Source: an uncultured Opitutales bacterium (GTDB lineage Bacteria > Verrucomicrobiota > Verrucomicrobiia > Opitutales > Intestinicryptomonadaceae). From it: 64,000 bases of DNA. The stretch covers positions 1 to 64,000 of the forward strand of contig CALXLM010000053.1 of assembly GCA_944389195.1 (NCBI GenBank), in the 5' to 3' direction. Numbering within the stretch: position 1 is the first letter of the stretch; each line of letters opens with the position of its first letter. The notes under the pieces were generated by a model. The model had not been told where the DNA came from and did not search any database. It saw only the letters and a program-made list of their open reading frames with translations. Shown here in pieces: positions 33,909 to 43,084 of the stretch. The position numbers were made by a program, and so were the translations under genes.

Positions 33909-36341
33909 ATGAGATTTAAGTTTTTGAAAAATGCACTGGTGGGATTTGCTTTGCTTGCAGGAATTGAACTAAACGGAGCCGATTTGGCTAAAATGCCCGC
34001 CGATGAAAACCCTCTAATCTTGATGTTTGCCATAAATGGGAAGCCGGAAAATTCATACCTTGGCAAATATCTAAAAATTTTTCGCGATGCAGGCATTACC
34101 CAGTTCATGATATATGCGCGTTCGGGTTGCGAATTCAATTATATGCAGGAAGACTGGTACAATATAGTTAAGTATATGGTTGACGAAGCAAAGCGGCTGA
34201 AATTCTCGTCCGTATGGCTGTACGATGAATTTAATTGGCCGAGCGGCACAGCCAATAAAAAGGTAATGCAGCTCAATCCGGAACATGCGCTTCATCAACT
34301 TTCAGCTTACAGAGATGAAAATGGAGAAATCAAGTTTAAGGTTGTAAAAAATCCGCAAATGTCCAACTTGCTTGATACGGACGCAGTTCAAAGCTTCATA
34401 AATCTTACACATGAAAAATACTATCCATTCTTAAGAGAAGATTTTGGCGGAATCATCAGGGGCATATTTACCGACGAACCGGCATTGTCTTATTTTTTGA
34501 ACAATCCCAAATATATAAAATCAATAGCGTATTACGACGGCATAGAGCAAGATTACAAAAAGTTAACAGGCAATGACCTGCGCTCAGATATTGTTTCCGG
34601 CATTACTACAAACAGCGCGCCTTATAGAGCCGCACTTTCAAAATTGCTGGCAAAGCGTTTCAGGGAATCATACATAGATAAAATTACCCGATGGGCAACC
34701 AATCACAATATATATGCCACCGGACACCTTCTCAATGAAAACGCGCCGTCGGCGTCGCATCTGGCGTCAGGTCATATTCTCGATGTCCTGCCTGGGCTTT
34801 CTTTTCCCGCTATCGACGACATCTACACGCATGAATCCATGCCGAATATTGAGTGGCTTACATATTCAAGCGGAGAATATGCCATCGATAAAAACGGCCG
34901 TAAAGGCGGCATGGTTGAATTGTTTGCCCTCGGACCTTGCGACATCGACATTTCCAGAGTCCGCCGCAATATTTGGCTTTCCGCAATGTTTGGCATGAAC
35001 AGATATTTGCTTGCAATCAGCCAGTCAGATTTGCGCACAAAAATTTCTAATTCCAAGAATGGCAACCAATCGCTGACATACTGGTTAAGTTCATTCTCTC
35101 CTTCGCAACCATGGTTTGAAAAAATTGCAGTTCTGGGTGAAGACGCAAAAAAGGCTGCAAAGTTTGCATTAAAAGAACCTGATGCGAAAGTTTCGGTTGA
35201 ATATCCGTATGAGGTAAAAAATATCCCTGCTTTCATCAGAATGCTGGCTAACAATCAAATCACATGGAAACTTTTTAAAGAAGGCGATAAAACCGATGCG
35301 CCGTATCCAATTACTTTTAGCGGAAAAGGCATGCGCATAGGAAATTCACCACAGCTTGACGCCCCTAAAATTGTGAAAATATTGAAAGAGCGATTAGCCG
35401 ATCGCCCTGTTGTAATCAATGAGAATGGCGGGCTTGCAAAAGATATTTTCATTCGCTCATATAAAGATGGCTCTGTTGTCGTTATTAATTTCACCAAAGA
35501 AAAACGCAATTTGCATCTTGTTCGAAACGGCAAAAAAGAGCCTATCACAATTTATCCCGAAGGCGTTGTTGCATTGGAAAAAAATGAACCTGCGCCTTTT
35601 GAAAAAGGCGAAGTTTTAAAAACTGAATGCGATTGGAAAGTTGAATTAAATAAACACAATACAATCCGTCCTGTATTCAAAGAGTCAAAAACATACACAT
35701 TTGAATTGACCTCGCCAATGCAGTTGACGTTCTCAGTGCGCAATTTGGGGCTTGTTCCGGAGTTTGAAGTTGATGGAAAAAAACTCGCGGCAGATTCTTT
35801 GTGCACAGAGATTCCGATCGGCTTCAAGCCGGTCTTTAAACAGGGTTCATTAAAGCTTGAAACGGGGAAACACACAATCACAATGACTAACGCTGTCGCC
35901 GATTATGCCTATCTGCCTTTGTTGATTATTTCCGGAGACTTTTCCTATGAAGGAAATGTTATTTCACCTTATAAAAACGACGGCAAAGGACTATATGGCT
36001 ACATTGGAAAAGTTTCCCAGACTGCGCATGTTGAAATTCCCAAAGACATAAATTCTCTTGCATTTGATACAAATGGGTTGTCCGCCGAACTTTTTATAAA
36101 TGGAAAGTCCTGCGGAACAAAAATGTGGGCTCCATTTGAATGGAATATGCCAAACGATGCAAAAGGTGCAAAAGTTGAAGTAAAACTTGTCCGTTATACT
36201 ACACTCGGAAGAATCTTTGGTTTAAATCCGTTAGACCATGATAAAATGCCTAAAAATTGGGCAAAGCATTTCTTCATAAGATTATTCCCAAAAAATAAAA
36301 CACCTGTTGATGCAACATCACCAATGCTATTAAGAAAATAA
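33909..36341 (+). CDS. Exported glycosidase, GH106-like (alpha-L-rhamnosidase-type)
   Basis: 810 residues with a hydrophobic signal peptide (MRFKFLKNALVGFALLAGIE). The catalytic part has a TIM-barrel start (YLKIFRDAGITQFMIYARSG) and two acidic motifs typical of GH106 and related large glycosidases: VWLYDEFNWPSGTANKKVM near residue 100 and GIFTDEPALSYF near 187. Beta-sandwich regions follow from about residue 560. GH106 enzymes release alpha-L-rhamnose, but the family match was judged by eye and the activity is inference. It lies in the tRNA-Pro island, 100 bases from the broken phage-type gene, and uses A/T-rich codons unlike the flanks, which suggests transfer. Weak ribosome site. Confidence 0.7.
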   Translation: MRFKFLKNALVGFALLAGIELNGADLAKMPADENPLILMFAINGKPENSYLGKYLKIFRDAGITQFMIYARSGCEFNYMQEDWYNIVKYMVDEAKRLKFSSVWLYDEFNWPSGTANKKVMQLNPEHALHQLSAYRDENGEIKFKVVKNPQMSNLLDTDAVQSFINLTHEKYYPFLREDFGGIIRGIFTDEPALSYFLNNPKYIKSIAYYDGIEQDYKKLTGNDLRSDIVSGITTNSAPYRAALSKLLAKRFRESYIDKITRWATNHNIYATGHLLNENAPSASHLASGHILDVLPGLSFPAIDDIYTHESMPNIEWLTYSSGEYAIDKNGRKGGMVELFALGPCDIDISRVRRNIWLSAMFGMNRYLLAISQSDLRTKISNSKNGNQSLTYWLSSFSPSQPWFEKIAVLGEDAKKAAKFALKEPDAKVSVEYPYEVKNIPAFIRMLANNQITWKLFKEGDKTDAPYPITFSGKGMRIGNSPQLDAPKIVKILKERLADRPVVINENGGLAKDIFIRSYKDGSVVVINFTKEKRNLHLVRNGKKEPITIYPEGVVALEKNEPAPFEKGEVLKTECDWKVELNKHNTIRPVFKESKTYTFELTSPMQLTFSVRNLGLVPEFEVDGKKLAADSLCTEIPIGFKPVFKQGSLKLETGKHTITMTNAVADYAYLPLLIISGDFSYEGNVISPYKNDGKGLYGYIGKVSQTAHVEIPKDINSLAFDTNGLSAELFINGKSCGTKMWAPFEWNMPNDAKGAKVEVKLVRYTTLGRIFGLNPLDHDKMPKNWAKHFFIRLFPKNKTPVDATSPMLLRK

Positions 36342-36582
36342 TTATTGCAAACTAACAAGGGGCTGGCAACAGAGCTGCAAGTGAAATTCAATGCCATCTA
36401 ACCATTAATATGGTATTGAAATTTCACAAGCACGCGCAGATGAACCCAAAGAAAAGAATATTCTAAAAGATAAATCAAAGCATCGATATTTTCATGCTTG
36501 GAAGTTAAATATTTTATAATGCCTTGCGGAAAATTATTTTATTTCGATGCTTCTGAAAATCTAAGTTCCTTATTAGGATAAA
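36342..36582. repeat. Inverted repeats inside the island
   Basis: A long dyad (36381-36427: GTGAAATTCAATGCCAT against ATGGTATTGAAATTTCAC) can fold with about 15 pairs and could end the glycosidase transcript. A second pair, AAGCATCGA (36478-36486) and TCGATGCTT (36544-36552), is 57 bases apart. No gene is seen in this stretch. Confidence 0.5.
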
Positions 36583-36912
36583 TTACGGCTTTACAATCGT
36601 TGCAGGCGTAAACACAAGCGAGCCAACGACAATTAAACCGAGCGCGACAATTAAAAGCGCAATCCACTTATTGTTATTTGCCCCTACTTTCAATATCCAA
36701 AGACGATTCACAATAAAGTGAATCAATAGCGAAAAGAATATAAACACGCCGACCCATACATGCAGGGTTTCCCAGTCGTGCTTGGACAAGCCCATTACCG
36801 TTTGGGGACCGAGCCCTTTTACAAAAGAAAGTTTCATCATTAGCCCTGTGCCAAAAAGGAAACAGAAGCAAAAATATAGTATCAGGTCGTTGATTCTTCT
36901 TATAACGTTCAT
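36583..36912 (-). CDS. DUF4405-like membrane protein
   Basis: 109 residues with three membrane segments: about 8-25 (LILYFCFCFLFGTGLM), 50-70 (VWVGVFIFFSLLIHFIV) and 83-102 (WIALLIVALGLIVVGSLVF). Histidines in HDWETLHVW and LLIHF are placed as in small cytochrome-b-like domains of the DUF4405 type, so haem binding is possible. Start at 36910-36912 (MNVIRRIND); the frame extends 22 codons further without a ribosome site. A cargo gene of the island; its partner is not evident. Confidence 0.7.
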   Translation of the reverse strand: MNVIRRINDLILYFCFCFLFGTGLMMKLSFVKGLGPQTVMGLSKHDWETLHVWVGVFIFFSLLIHFIVNRLWILKVGANNNKWIALLIVALGLIVVGSLVFTPATIVKP

Positions 36913-37067
36913 ATAGATAAAAAAATCAATTAAGTTGAGAATACCGCAATCGAAATAAAAAAAAACGCCGATTTTCAATAAAAATTTCCGCCCTCTGTAC
37001 AGCCATAAGATACAGCCTGAAAAAAAGCGCGGCTATTTTGTATGAAAAGTATAAAGGAGCTTAACAT

Positions 37068-37178
37068 ATGGAATCGCCAGTTTTCGGAAAACAAGACGAA
37101 CAAACCGCCCCCCCACTTGACATTAACTACGGAGATATTTCTGATTCCATTAAAATTATCCTTTTATCCTTTTTATAA
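37068..37178 (+). CDS. Small ORF (36 aa) with a strong ribosome site, possible gene remnant
   Basis: MESPVFGKQDEQTAPPLDIN, then YGDISDSIKIILLSFL and TAA. AAAGGAG stands ten bases before the ATG, one of the best ribosome sites in the window. The soluble start ending abruptly in a hydrophobic run suggests the N-terminus of a longer protein cut by rearrangement near the island end, but a genuine small protein is possible. No family recognised. Confidence 0.4.
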   Translation: MESPVFGKQDEQTAPPLDINYGDISDSIKIILLSFL

Positions 37179-37290
37179 CAAAAAACAAAGTGCATTTTAA
37201 TGGCATTAGTCACTCAAAAAAAAATGCGTTTTAGACGCACACGTTCCGAGCGGAACCAACGCCCGCAAACCCTGAAACCGCCTAATCAAG

Positions 37291-37321
37291 AAGCCCCCAA
37301 TCCTCGAAGAATTGGGGGCTT
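37291..37321 (-). terminator. Hairpin directly downstream of tRNA-Pro
   Basis: AAGCCCCCAAT (37291-37301) pairs perfectly with ATTGGGGGCTT (37311-37321), 11 bp with a nine-base loop. On the minus strand it follows the tRNA 3' end by six bases. It lacks a long U run but is well placed to end the tRNA transcript. Confidence 0.6.
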
Positions 37322-37323
37322 AC

Positions 37324-37352
37324 AAATGGTCGAGGTGAGTGGATTCGAACCA
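37324..37352 (-). repeat. Island attachment repeat, tRNA-proximal copy
   Basis: 29 bases identical to 32165-32193 and lying inside the 3' part of the intact tRNA-Pro gene. The distance between the two copies is 5159 bases. Confidence 0.9.
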
Positions 37353-37403
37353 CCGGCCTCTACGTCCCGAACGTAGCGCTCTACCAGGCTAAGCTACACC
37401 TCG
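37327..37403 (-). tRNA. tRNA-Pro (anticodon CGG)
   Basis: 77 bases on the minus strand with encoded CCA. Acceptor CGAGGTG pairs with CACCTCG; the anticodon stem CTACG/CGTAG encloses loop TTCGGGA, giving anticodon CGG, which reads the Pro codon CCG; T-arm GTGG-TTCGAAT-CCAC. Its 3' end is the integration site of the island to its left. Confidence 0.97.
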
Positions 37404-37456
37404 ATAATATTGAAGTTCTTTTTTATGTATCAGCCTTTTCTTTATTCAAGCATTTT

Positions 37457-39289
37457 TTAATTTTTAACTGCCTTTTTTTCGGAATATTTATAGAAAGCCA
37501 GCGGCAACACGAGCAATTGCGAAAATACGAATGCTATAAACCACATCCAACCGCCCTCTATAAAGCCGTAAGCATGCAGACCAACTCCCATGAGGTTCAC
37601 CCCGAACCACGCCCACGCCCCGACAATGTTCCCCACGACAGCCATGGCCAAAAAGATTCTGTCGGAACAAATTCTCAAAGCTCTTGCGTGTATGGCCGCC
37701 GCCGTCCACAACACCACCATGAGCGCGCCGTTTTCCTTCGGATCCCAGCCCCAAAAGCGCCCCCAGCTCATATCGGCCCATATCCCGCCGAGCATTGTCC
37801 CCGCGAACGAAAATACCAGCGAAAAGCAAAGCACCGCATACACATTGCGCGCCGCCTCTCCCGTTAGCATGCCGAAGTTTCCCCTCGAAAACGGATTTGC
37901 TGCAAGCCTAAACGCCGCGAGAAACCCGCCGAGAAACAATCCGCAATACCCCACCATTATCGTAACGACGTGCATCGTAAGCCAAAAGTTCGAGTTCAGA
38001 ACCGCCCTCATCATTCCCATTGTGTCGCCGCTATACGGCAGATTCATGGCGACAAGCAGAGATAAAAACCCCACCGCAGCCGCCGATATCCCGAAAGATG
38101 AAGACCCGCGCCTGAGTTGAAACACCAAACCGATTAGCGCCGCAACCGCGCCCGTAAACACGACCGACGAATACAGATTGGTGACGGGCGGGCGCATCTG
38201 AATGTACATTCTTGCGCAAATTCCAAAAAAATGCTCCCCCACCGCAACCGACAAAAATACCGCAGCCATCGCCGCAAACGCCTCCGACCTGCTTTTCCAA
38301 AAAGCAGACAGTGCGAAACATAAAAGCGAAAATCCGTACAAGACAAACCCGCCGAAAAACGGATCGAGCGCGTTCGCAAAATTTTCGAATTTTACCTTGA
38401 ACATGTTAAGCTTTGCAGACTTTTTAATTTCCGACGCCAAAAGGCCAAGTTCAACTCCGGCTCCGGCCTTGTCTCCGGCGGCTATAAAATCGCGTATGCG
38501 CGCGTAGTGCGCCAATATGCGCTCCCCGGAGGCGGAAAGGCCCCTGTCGAGCATTGCTGCGGTCGCGCTTTCAAATTTCCCGTCCGAAGGCACAGTCCTA
38601 ACGGAAGAGTCAGGGCTCTCGAACTCGTATCCCCTGCGGAGCCTTTGCAAATAGGCGCTTGCGGCCGCAAGTTTTGCGCGTTCGGGCTCGCGCTTTTGGA
38701 GCTTTGACTTCTCCAATTCGTCGGAAGCCTCCTTTATCGCCTTTTTCCAATTTTTTAAAGAGTCCTCAGCTTTCGCGTCGCCGTCGAATCTTACGCCGAA
38801 GGCGTTAGAGGCTGCCGCGTACTCCAACCCGGCGTCCATTGCTGAACCGCACGCCCTCGAATAAGGGGAATCGCCGCCCGAAGCCGAATACAGCGCCTCG
38901 TATTTCTTAGAAAAGTCGTCGTACGAATAGTTTCGCCCTTTTGCGGACAATAGCCTTTGAAGATCGCGGTTGTCAGTACGGAAGAATTTTTCCGAAGCCA
39001 TGTCTTCAGGCTTTGAATTTATAGTCCAAAGCCATTTTGTGGCAGACGCCCTTTCTCCGCCAATCTTTGCGCTGTCCCTGCCGCTAATCGACCTAAGAAT
39101 GTCGGAGGCTGCGCTCGACGTCGGCATTATGCGCCCCGCTCGCACCACGGGAAGCCCGCTTAGGCTGTCACCAAAAATTCCGTCGTAAAGTGGATCTCCG
39201 AGCCATATTTGCCAAACGGCCATGGGTGACAAAACCGCAACCGCCGACACGAACGCCGCAAAAGCCGCCGCAAACCTGTTATTTCCCAT
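37457..39289 (-). CDS. ccsA: Cytochrome c biogenesis protein CcsA (system II haem export) with a long N-terminal domain
   Basis: 610 residues. One membrane segment near the start (FAAAFAAFVSAVAVLSPMAV) is followed by about 270 charged, mostly helical residues expected outside the cytoplasm, then a multi-helix CcsA core (from about 325). The core has the WWD haem motif SWGRFWGWDPKENGALMVVL and conserved histidines such as the one in LTMHVVTIMVGYCGLFLG. CcsA carries haem across the membrane for attachment to CxxCH motifs. The family core is about 320 residues, so half of this protein is extra. ATG at 39287-39289 follows GAGGGG and overlaps the resB end by 11 bases. Confidence 0.9.
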   Translation of the reverse strand: MGNNRFAAAFAAFVSAVAVLSPMAVWQIWLGDPLYDGIFGDSLSGLPVVRAGRIMPTSSAASDILRSISGRDSAKIGGERASATKWLWTINSKPEDMASEKFFRTDNRDLQRLLSAKGRNYSYDDFSKKYEALYSASGGDSPYSRACGSAMDAGLEYAAASNAFGVRFDGDAKAEDSLKNWKKAIKEASDELEKSKLQKREPERAKLAAASAYLQRLRRGYEFESPDSSVRTVPSDGKFESATAAMLDRGLSASGERILAHYARIRDFIAAGDKAGAGVELGLLASEIKKSAKLNMFKVKFENFANALDPFFGGFVLYGFSLLCFALSAFWKSRSEAFAAMAAVFLSVAVGEHFFGICARMYIQMRPPVTNLYSSVVFTGAVAALIGLVFQLRRGSSSFGISAAAVGFLSLLVAMNLPYSGDTMGMMRAVLNSNFWLTMHVVTIMVGYCGLFLGGFLAAFRLAANPFSRGNFGMLTGEAARNVYAVLCFSLVFSFAGTMLGGIWADMSWGRFWGWDPKENGALMVVLWTAAAIHARALRICSDRIFLAMAVVGNIVGAWAWFGVNLMGVGLHAYGFIEGGWMWFIAFVFSQLLVLPLAFYKYSEKKAVKN

Positions 39290-40040
39290 ATTTTCCCCTC
39301 CCGGAAAAAACGCGCGGCAGAAAAACCGCAACCATGCCGAAGAACGCCGCCCCCACCGAAAGCCACGGAAGAAGGCGCGCAGGATTCTTCACCGCGCTCA
39401 ATACGCTCGACCCGTCGCGGCCGTACGACATCTGATAAAAAGTCCACCCCCCGTAAGATGCCGGATTGTTCATCGACACCACGGTTTCCGTCTTTTTTCC
39501 ACCGCGCTCAAATACTATGTCGCTGGAATAGCTTTTTGCTATCGAACTCCCCTCCCATTTCTCCTCGGTAAATTTCTTCAAGCGCACCGTAAACGGAAGT
39601 TTAAGGATTTTATTTTCCAAATTGCCCCCAGACAAGACAACCGAGTCGCTTTGGGTGGCGGGAAAAAGCCTCATGCTGCCCTCTATTCTAAGAAAGTATT
39701 GCAGCGCTCCGGACAATATTAAAAGAGCCAAAGCCATATGCGTCATCGACACCCCGAGCCCAGACAGCCCAAAACGAGAAAATCTTATTCCGCTGAGAAA
39801 TATGTTAAAAAACGCGACTATCCCTACAAAAGCCCCACCCGGCAACGGCAATTTCGCCACGCCAAAATCCGCCAGCAATAAAAAACTTTCGAAATACTCA
39901 GACTGCACAGCCGAAATTCCAATTTCCCTCTGCGCCAGCGTTGCTACAAACACAAGTACCGTGGCGTATATAAGAAGCGCCACCGTGAGCCTTGGAGACG
40001 ACAAAAGCAAATAAAGCCTGTTAAAAAATCTCGACCTCAT
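39279..40040 (-). CDS. resB: ResB-like cytochrome c biogenesis protein
   Basis: 253 residues. Three membrane segments stand in the ResB arrangement: LTVALLIYATVLVFVATLAQ near 20, LALLILSGALQYFL near 105, and one near the end (PWLSVGAAFFGMVAVFLP), with a periplasmic domain between (FTVRLKKFTEE ... GGWTFYQMSYG). ResB and CcsA form the system II synthase that joins haem to apocytochromes. Shorter than the ~450-residue classical ResB, as in Bacteroidetes- and Epsilonproteobacteria-like forms. The stop lies within the ccsA start region; three bases separate it from ychF. Confidence 0.85.
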   Translation of the reverse strand: MRSRFFNRLYLLLSSPRLTVALLIYATVLVFVATLAQREIGISAVQSEYFESFLLLADFGVAKLPLPGGAFVGIVAFFNIFLSGIRFSRFGLSGLGVSMTHMALALLILSGALQYFLRIEGSMRLFPATQSDSVVLSGGNLENKILKLPFTVRLKKFTEEKWEGSSIAKSYSSDIVFERGGKKTETVVSMNNPASYGGWTFYQMSYGRDGSSVLSAVKNPARLLPWLSVGAAFFGMVAVFLPRVFSGRGKYGK

Positions 40041-40043
40041 CTT

Positions 40044-41147
40044 TTAAACGTTAAAACGGAAGAGCGCCACGTCTCCGTCTTTAAAAAGGTAATCGCGCCC
40101 CTCGAGCCGGTACTTTCCCGCCTCCTTTGCATGCGCCACGCTGCCTGCCGCAACCAAGTCCTCGTACGATACGACTTCCGCCTTTATAAAGCCCTTTTCA
40201 AAATCGGTGTGTATCACGCCCGCGCATTGCGGAGCCGTCATTCCCTTTACAAACGTCCAAGCCCTTACCTCCTTTTCGCCCGCCGTAAAATAACTCGCAA
40301 GGCCGAGCAAGTCGTATGTCTGGCGTATCAGTTCCGACACCCCGCTGCCGTCAACGCCCAACTCCCTCAGGTATTCCGCAGCCTCCTCGGGAGAAAGCGA
40401 CGAAAGCTCCTCCTCAAGGCGCGCGCAAATTACGCAGACGCCGGCGTTGTGCTCCTTTTTCGCAAATTCCATCACCGACTTCACGTACTTATTTGCACCG
40501 CCTCCGATATCCGATTCGCCGACATTGCAGGCGTATATCACCGGCTTGTATGTGAGCAAGAAAAACGACCTTATCCTCGCCGCGTCCTCTTCGGAAACGT
40601 CAGGAAGCGTGAACGCGGGTTTCCCGCCGTCCAAATGCGCCACGAGCCTCTCCAAAAGTTCGACGTTTTTTATGGCGTTCTTATCCATGCCCTTTGCCTT
40701 GCGCACGTTGTTTTCCAACTGCTTCTGGCAGCTTTGAAGGTCGCTTAAAACGAGTTCAGTGGATATAACCTCAATGTCGCGCACTGGGTCCACGCTTCCC
40801 ATGCTGTGGAGTATGTCGTCGTCGTCGAAACAGCGCACCACCTGGACTATCGCGTCAACTTCGCGTATGTTTGCCAGAAACTTGTTGCCCAAGCCTTCGC
40901 CCTTGCTGGCTCCCGCGACAAGCCCGGCTATGTCAACGAACTCGACCGCCGCCGGAATTATCACGCTTGTCTTGGCTATTTTCGCAAGCGGCGCAAGGCG
41001 TTCGTCGGGAACCTCCACAACCCCTATATTGGGTTCTATCGTGCAAAACGGATAATTTGCGGCCTCGGCCTTTCTGGACCTTGTCAGAGCGTTAAACAAA
41101 GTGCTCTTGCCTACGTTCGGCAAACCTACAATACCTGCCTTTAACAT
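40044..41147 (-). CDS. ychF: Ribosome-associated ATPase YchF (OBG family)
   Basis: 367 residues, full YchF length. The P-loop is GLPNVGKST (8-16), switch [22 protein letters not shown], and a C-terminal TGS domain ends [19 protein letters not shown]. The base-recognition motif is NVGE rather than the NKxD of GTPases, in line with the ATP preference of YchF. It binds the ribosome and acts in stress and translation control. It starts 15 bases after purM and leads into resB-ccsA. Confidence 0.96.
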   Translation of the reverse strand: MLKAGIVGLPNVGKSTLFNALTRSRKAEAANYPFCTIEPNIGVVEVPDERLAPLAKIAKTSVIIPAAVEFVDIAGLVAGASKGEGLGNKFLANIREVDAIVQVVRCFDDDDILHSMGSVDPVRDIEVISTELVLSDLQSCQKQLENNVRKAKGMDKNAIKNVELLERLVAHLDGGKPAFTLPDVSEEDAARIRSFFLLTYKPVIYACNVGESDIGGGANKYVKSVMEFAKKEHNAGVCVICARLEEELSSLSPEEAAEYLRELGVDGSGVSELIRQTYDLLGLASYFTAGEKEVRAWTFVKGMTAPQCAGVIHTDFEKGFIKAEVVSYEDLVAAGSVAHAKEAGKYRLEGRDYLFKDGDVALFRFNV

Positions 41148-41162
41148 TTTCTTACTCCAAAT

Positions 41163-42365
41163 CTACGATCTCGGCCCGTATTCCAATATTTTTTTCCCGG
41201 ACTTAATTGAGAGCGTGTTGCCTCCGCCTGCTTTCCGTGATTTTTCCGTATGGCCGACGACCTGCGCCTCTATCCCGAAGGAACCGGCAATTTCGACCAC
41301 TTTTTTAGCGTCCGACGGCCTGCAATAAACCTCCATTCTGTGCCCCATATTGTAAACCTCGTACATCTCCCTGTCCGTCGTTCCGCTCGCCTTCTGAATT
41401 GCCTTAAAAATAGGCGGCACCGGCATAAGATTGTCTTTTACAAAATGCACGCCCCTCCCGAAGCGCAGGCATTTTGTCTGCCCCCCGCCTGAACAATGCA
41501 CCAACCCCCTTATCAATCCGGGATATTTTTTCATTATTTTCATCACCACCGGCGCATACGTGCGCGTCGGCGACAAAAGCGCCTCGCCCACGGTCATTGG
41601 CGAGCCTTCGAGGGGATCGTCGAGCCTGTACGGCCCGCAATATACGAGGCTTTTGTCGGTATTGGAATCGTAGGTTTCCGGATATTCGTCGCGGTAGTAC
41701 GGGCAAAGAAGATCGTGCCTTGCGCTTGTAAGCCCGTTTGAGCCTATGCCGCTGTTTTCGAAATCCTCGTACGAGGCGCGTCCGCTCGATGAAAGTCCGA
41801 CTATTGCAAGGTTGGGTTTTATTTCGTCCCCGCTAATGACGCCTTTGCGCGGCATCACCGCAACCGCGCAAGTGTCCACCACAACCGCCCCGGTCAAATC
41901 GCCGACATCGGCGGTTTCGCCCCCGCCCGAATAGATTTTAACGCCGAGTTTTCTAAGTTTTTCCAAAAAGTCTTCGGAACCCGCTATGAGCTCAGCGAGC
42001 GCCGCGCCGGGAAAGTTCTTGGCGTTTCGGTTGACCGTATTTGAAATCAGTATTCTCCCCACCGCCCCGACGCAAAGCAGATCGTCAATATTCATAACGA
42101 TGGAATCCTGCGAGATTCCGCGAAACACCGACGCGTCGCCAGTCTCCCTGTAATGCAGATACGCTATTATTGATTTTGTTCCGCTGCCGTCGGAATGTAT
42201 CACGTTGCATCTGGATTTAGAGCCCGTAAGGTAATCCTCGGTTATTTTGCAGAACGCTCCCGCAAACAGCCCCCTGTCGAGCTTGTCCACAGCGGCGTGA
42301 ACCTCCTCCTTGCCGGAGGACACTCCGCGCGCCGCATAGCGGCCGGTGTTTTTTTTAGATGCCAT
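41163..42365 (-). CDS. purM: Phosphoribosylformylglycinamidine cyclo-ligase family (AIR synthase)
   Basis: 400 residues, longer than E. coli PurM (345) and like the Bacteroidetes/Verrucomicrobia form. Visible motifs: [88 protein letters not shown] and [11 protein letters not shown]. It catalyses the fifth step of purine synthesis, closing the imidazole ring of AIR with ATP. No other pur genes are in view. Start at 42363-42365; weak ribosome site. Confidence 0.93.
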   Translation of the reverse strand: MASKKNTGRYAARGVSSGKEEVHAAVDKLDRGLFAGAFCKITEDYLTGSKSRCNVIHSDGSGTKSIIAYLHYRETGDASVFRGISQDSIVMNIDDLLCVGAVGRILISNTVNRNAKNFPGAALAELIAGSEDFLEKLRKLGVKIYSGGGETADVGDLTGAVVVDTCAVAVMPRKGVISGDEIKPNLAIVGLSSSGRASYEDFENSGIGSNGLTSARHDLLCPYYRDEYPETYDSNTDKSLVYCGPYRLDDPLEGSPMTVGEALLSPTRTYAPVVMKIMKKYPGLIRGLVHCSGGGQTKCLRFGRGVHFVKDNLMPVPPIFKAIQKASGTTDREMYEVYNMGHRMEVYCRPSDAKKVVEIAGSFGIEAQVVGHTEKSRKAGGGNTLSIKSGKKILEYGPRS

Positions 42366-42446
42366 ATTTATGAGATTGCGATTGTTTTGATTTTTATAAA
42401 AAACGGTTTCCGCGCCCGGCGGGAACTCTCCGGCTCTTTCGTCCGA

Positions 42447-43052
42447 CTACCCCTCCAGCAGCTTGGAAAACTCGCGTTTTAAATCGCCGTAGTCGCGGGC
42501 GACGGGCAGGTCGGGATTTTCGCCCGCAAAGCGGTCGGTCGGCCGGTATAAAACCGCGCTGTCGGCGGCTCTCAACATCGAGAGGTCATTGTACGAATCA
42601 CCGGCGGAAATAACTTTAAAATTTAGAGACTTGAACGCCTCGACAGCCCTTCTTTTCTGGTCGGGCATTCTCAGGCGGTAGTCCGAAAGCGCCCCGTCGG
42701 GCGCTATTACAAGCTCGTGGCAAAACAATGTCGGATAACCGAGCTTCGCCATAAGCGGAGCCGCAAACTGTTCGAACGTGTCCGAAAGTATTACCACCCT
42801 TGTGCGCGATCTCAACCAGTCCATGAACTCGGCCGCCCCGGGAAGCGGCTCGAGGGTTGAAATGATTTTCGAGATGTCGGCAAGGCGCACACCGCGTTTG
42901 GAGAGTATTTCGAGCCGATATCTCATAAGCTTGTCGTAATTGGGCTCGTCGCGCGTTGTGCGGCGCAATTCGGGTATTCCCGCGGCCTCCGAAAAGGCGA
43001 TCCAAATTTCAGGTATTAAAACGCCTTCAAGATCGAGTGTGGCAATGGTCAT
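42447..43052 (-). CDS. thrH: Phosphoserine phosphatase / homoserine phosphotransferase ThrH
   Basis: 201 residues of the HAD family, colinear with Pseudomonas ThrH: nucleophile region ATLDLEGVLIPEIWIAFSEA (DLEG in place of the DxDx pair), TTRDEPNYDKLMRYRLEIL, VVILSDTFEQFAAPLMAKLG and the Mg site SAGDSYNDLSMLR. ThrH dephosphorylates phosphoserine and can move the phosphate to homoserine. Start at 43050-43052 (AAAGGGCG upstream); the frame has six more codons. No serine or threonine genes are adjacent. Confidence 0.93.
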   Translation of the reverse strand: MTIATLDLEGVLIPEIWIAFSEAAGIPELRRTTRDEPNYDKLMRYRLEILSKRGVRLADISKIISTLEPLPGAAEFMDWLRSRTRVVILSDTFEQFAAPLMAKLGYPTLFCHELVIAPDGALSDYRLRMPDQKRRAVEAFKSLNFKVISAGDSYNDLSMLRAADSAVLYRPTDRFAGENPDLPVARDYGDLKREFSKLLEG

Positions 43053-43084
43053 ATCGTAGCGCCCTTTCAATCGCCTGTTAAACC

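Larger units (their letters stand above)
32194..37323. mobile_element. Decayed genomic island integrated in tRNA-Pro(CGG)
   Basis: The 5.1 kb between the two 29-bp repeats is visibly AT-richer than the flanks. It carries a broken phage-type gene, a GH106-like glycosidase, a DUF4405 membrane protein and a 36-codon ORF with a strong ribosome site. No integrase, recombinase or replication gene remains, so it is probably no longer mobile by itself. The intact tRNA is at the right end, as expected for integration at a tRNA 3' end. Confidence 0.85.
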
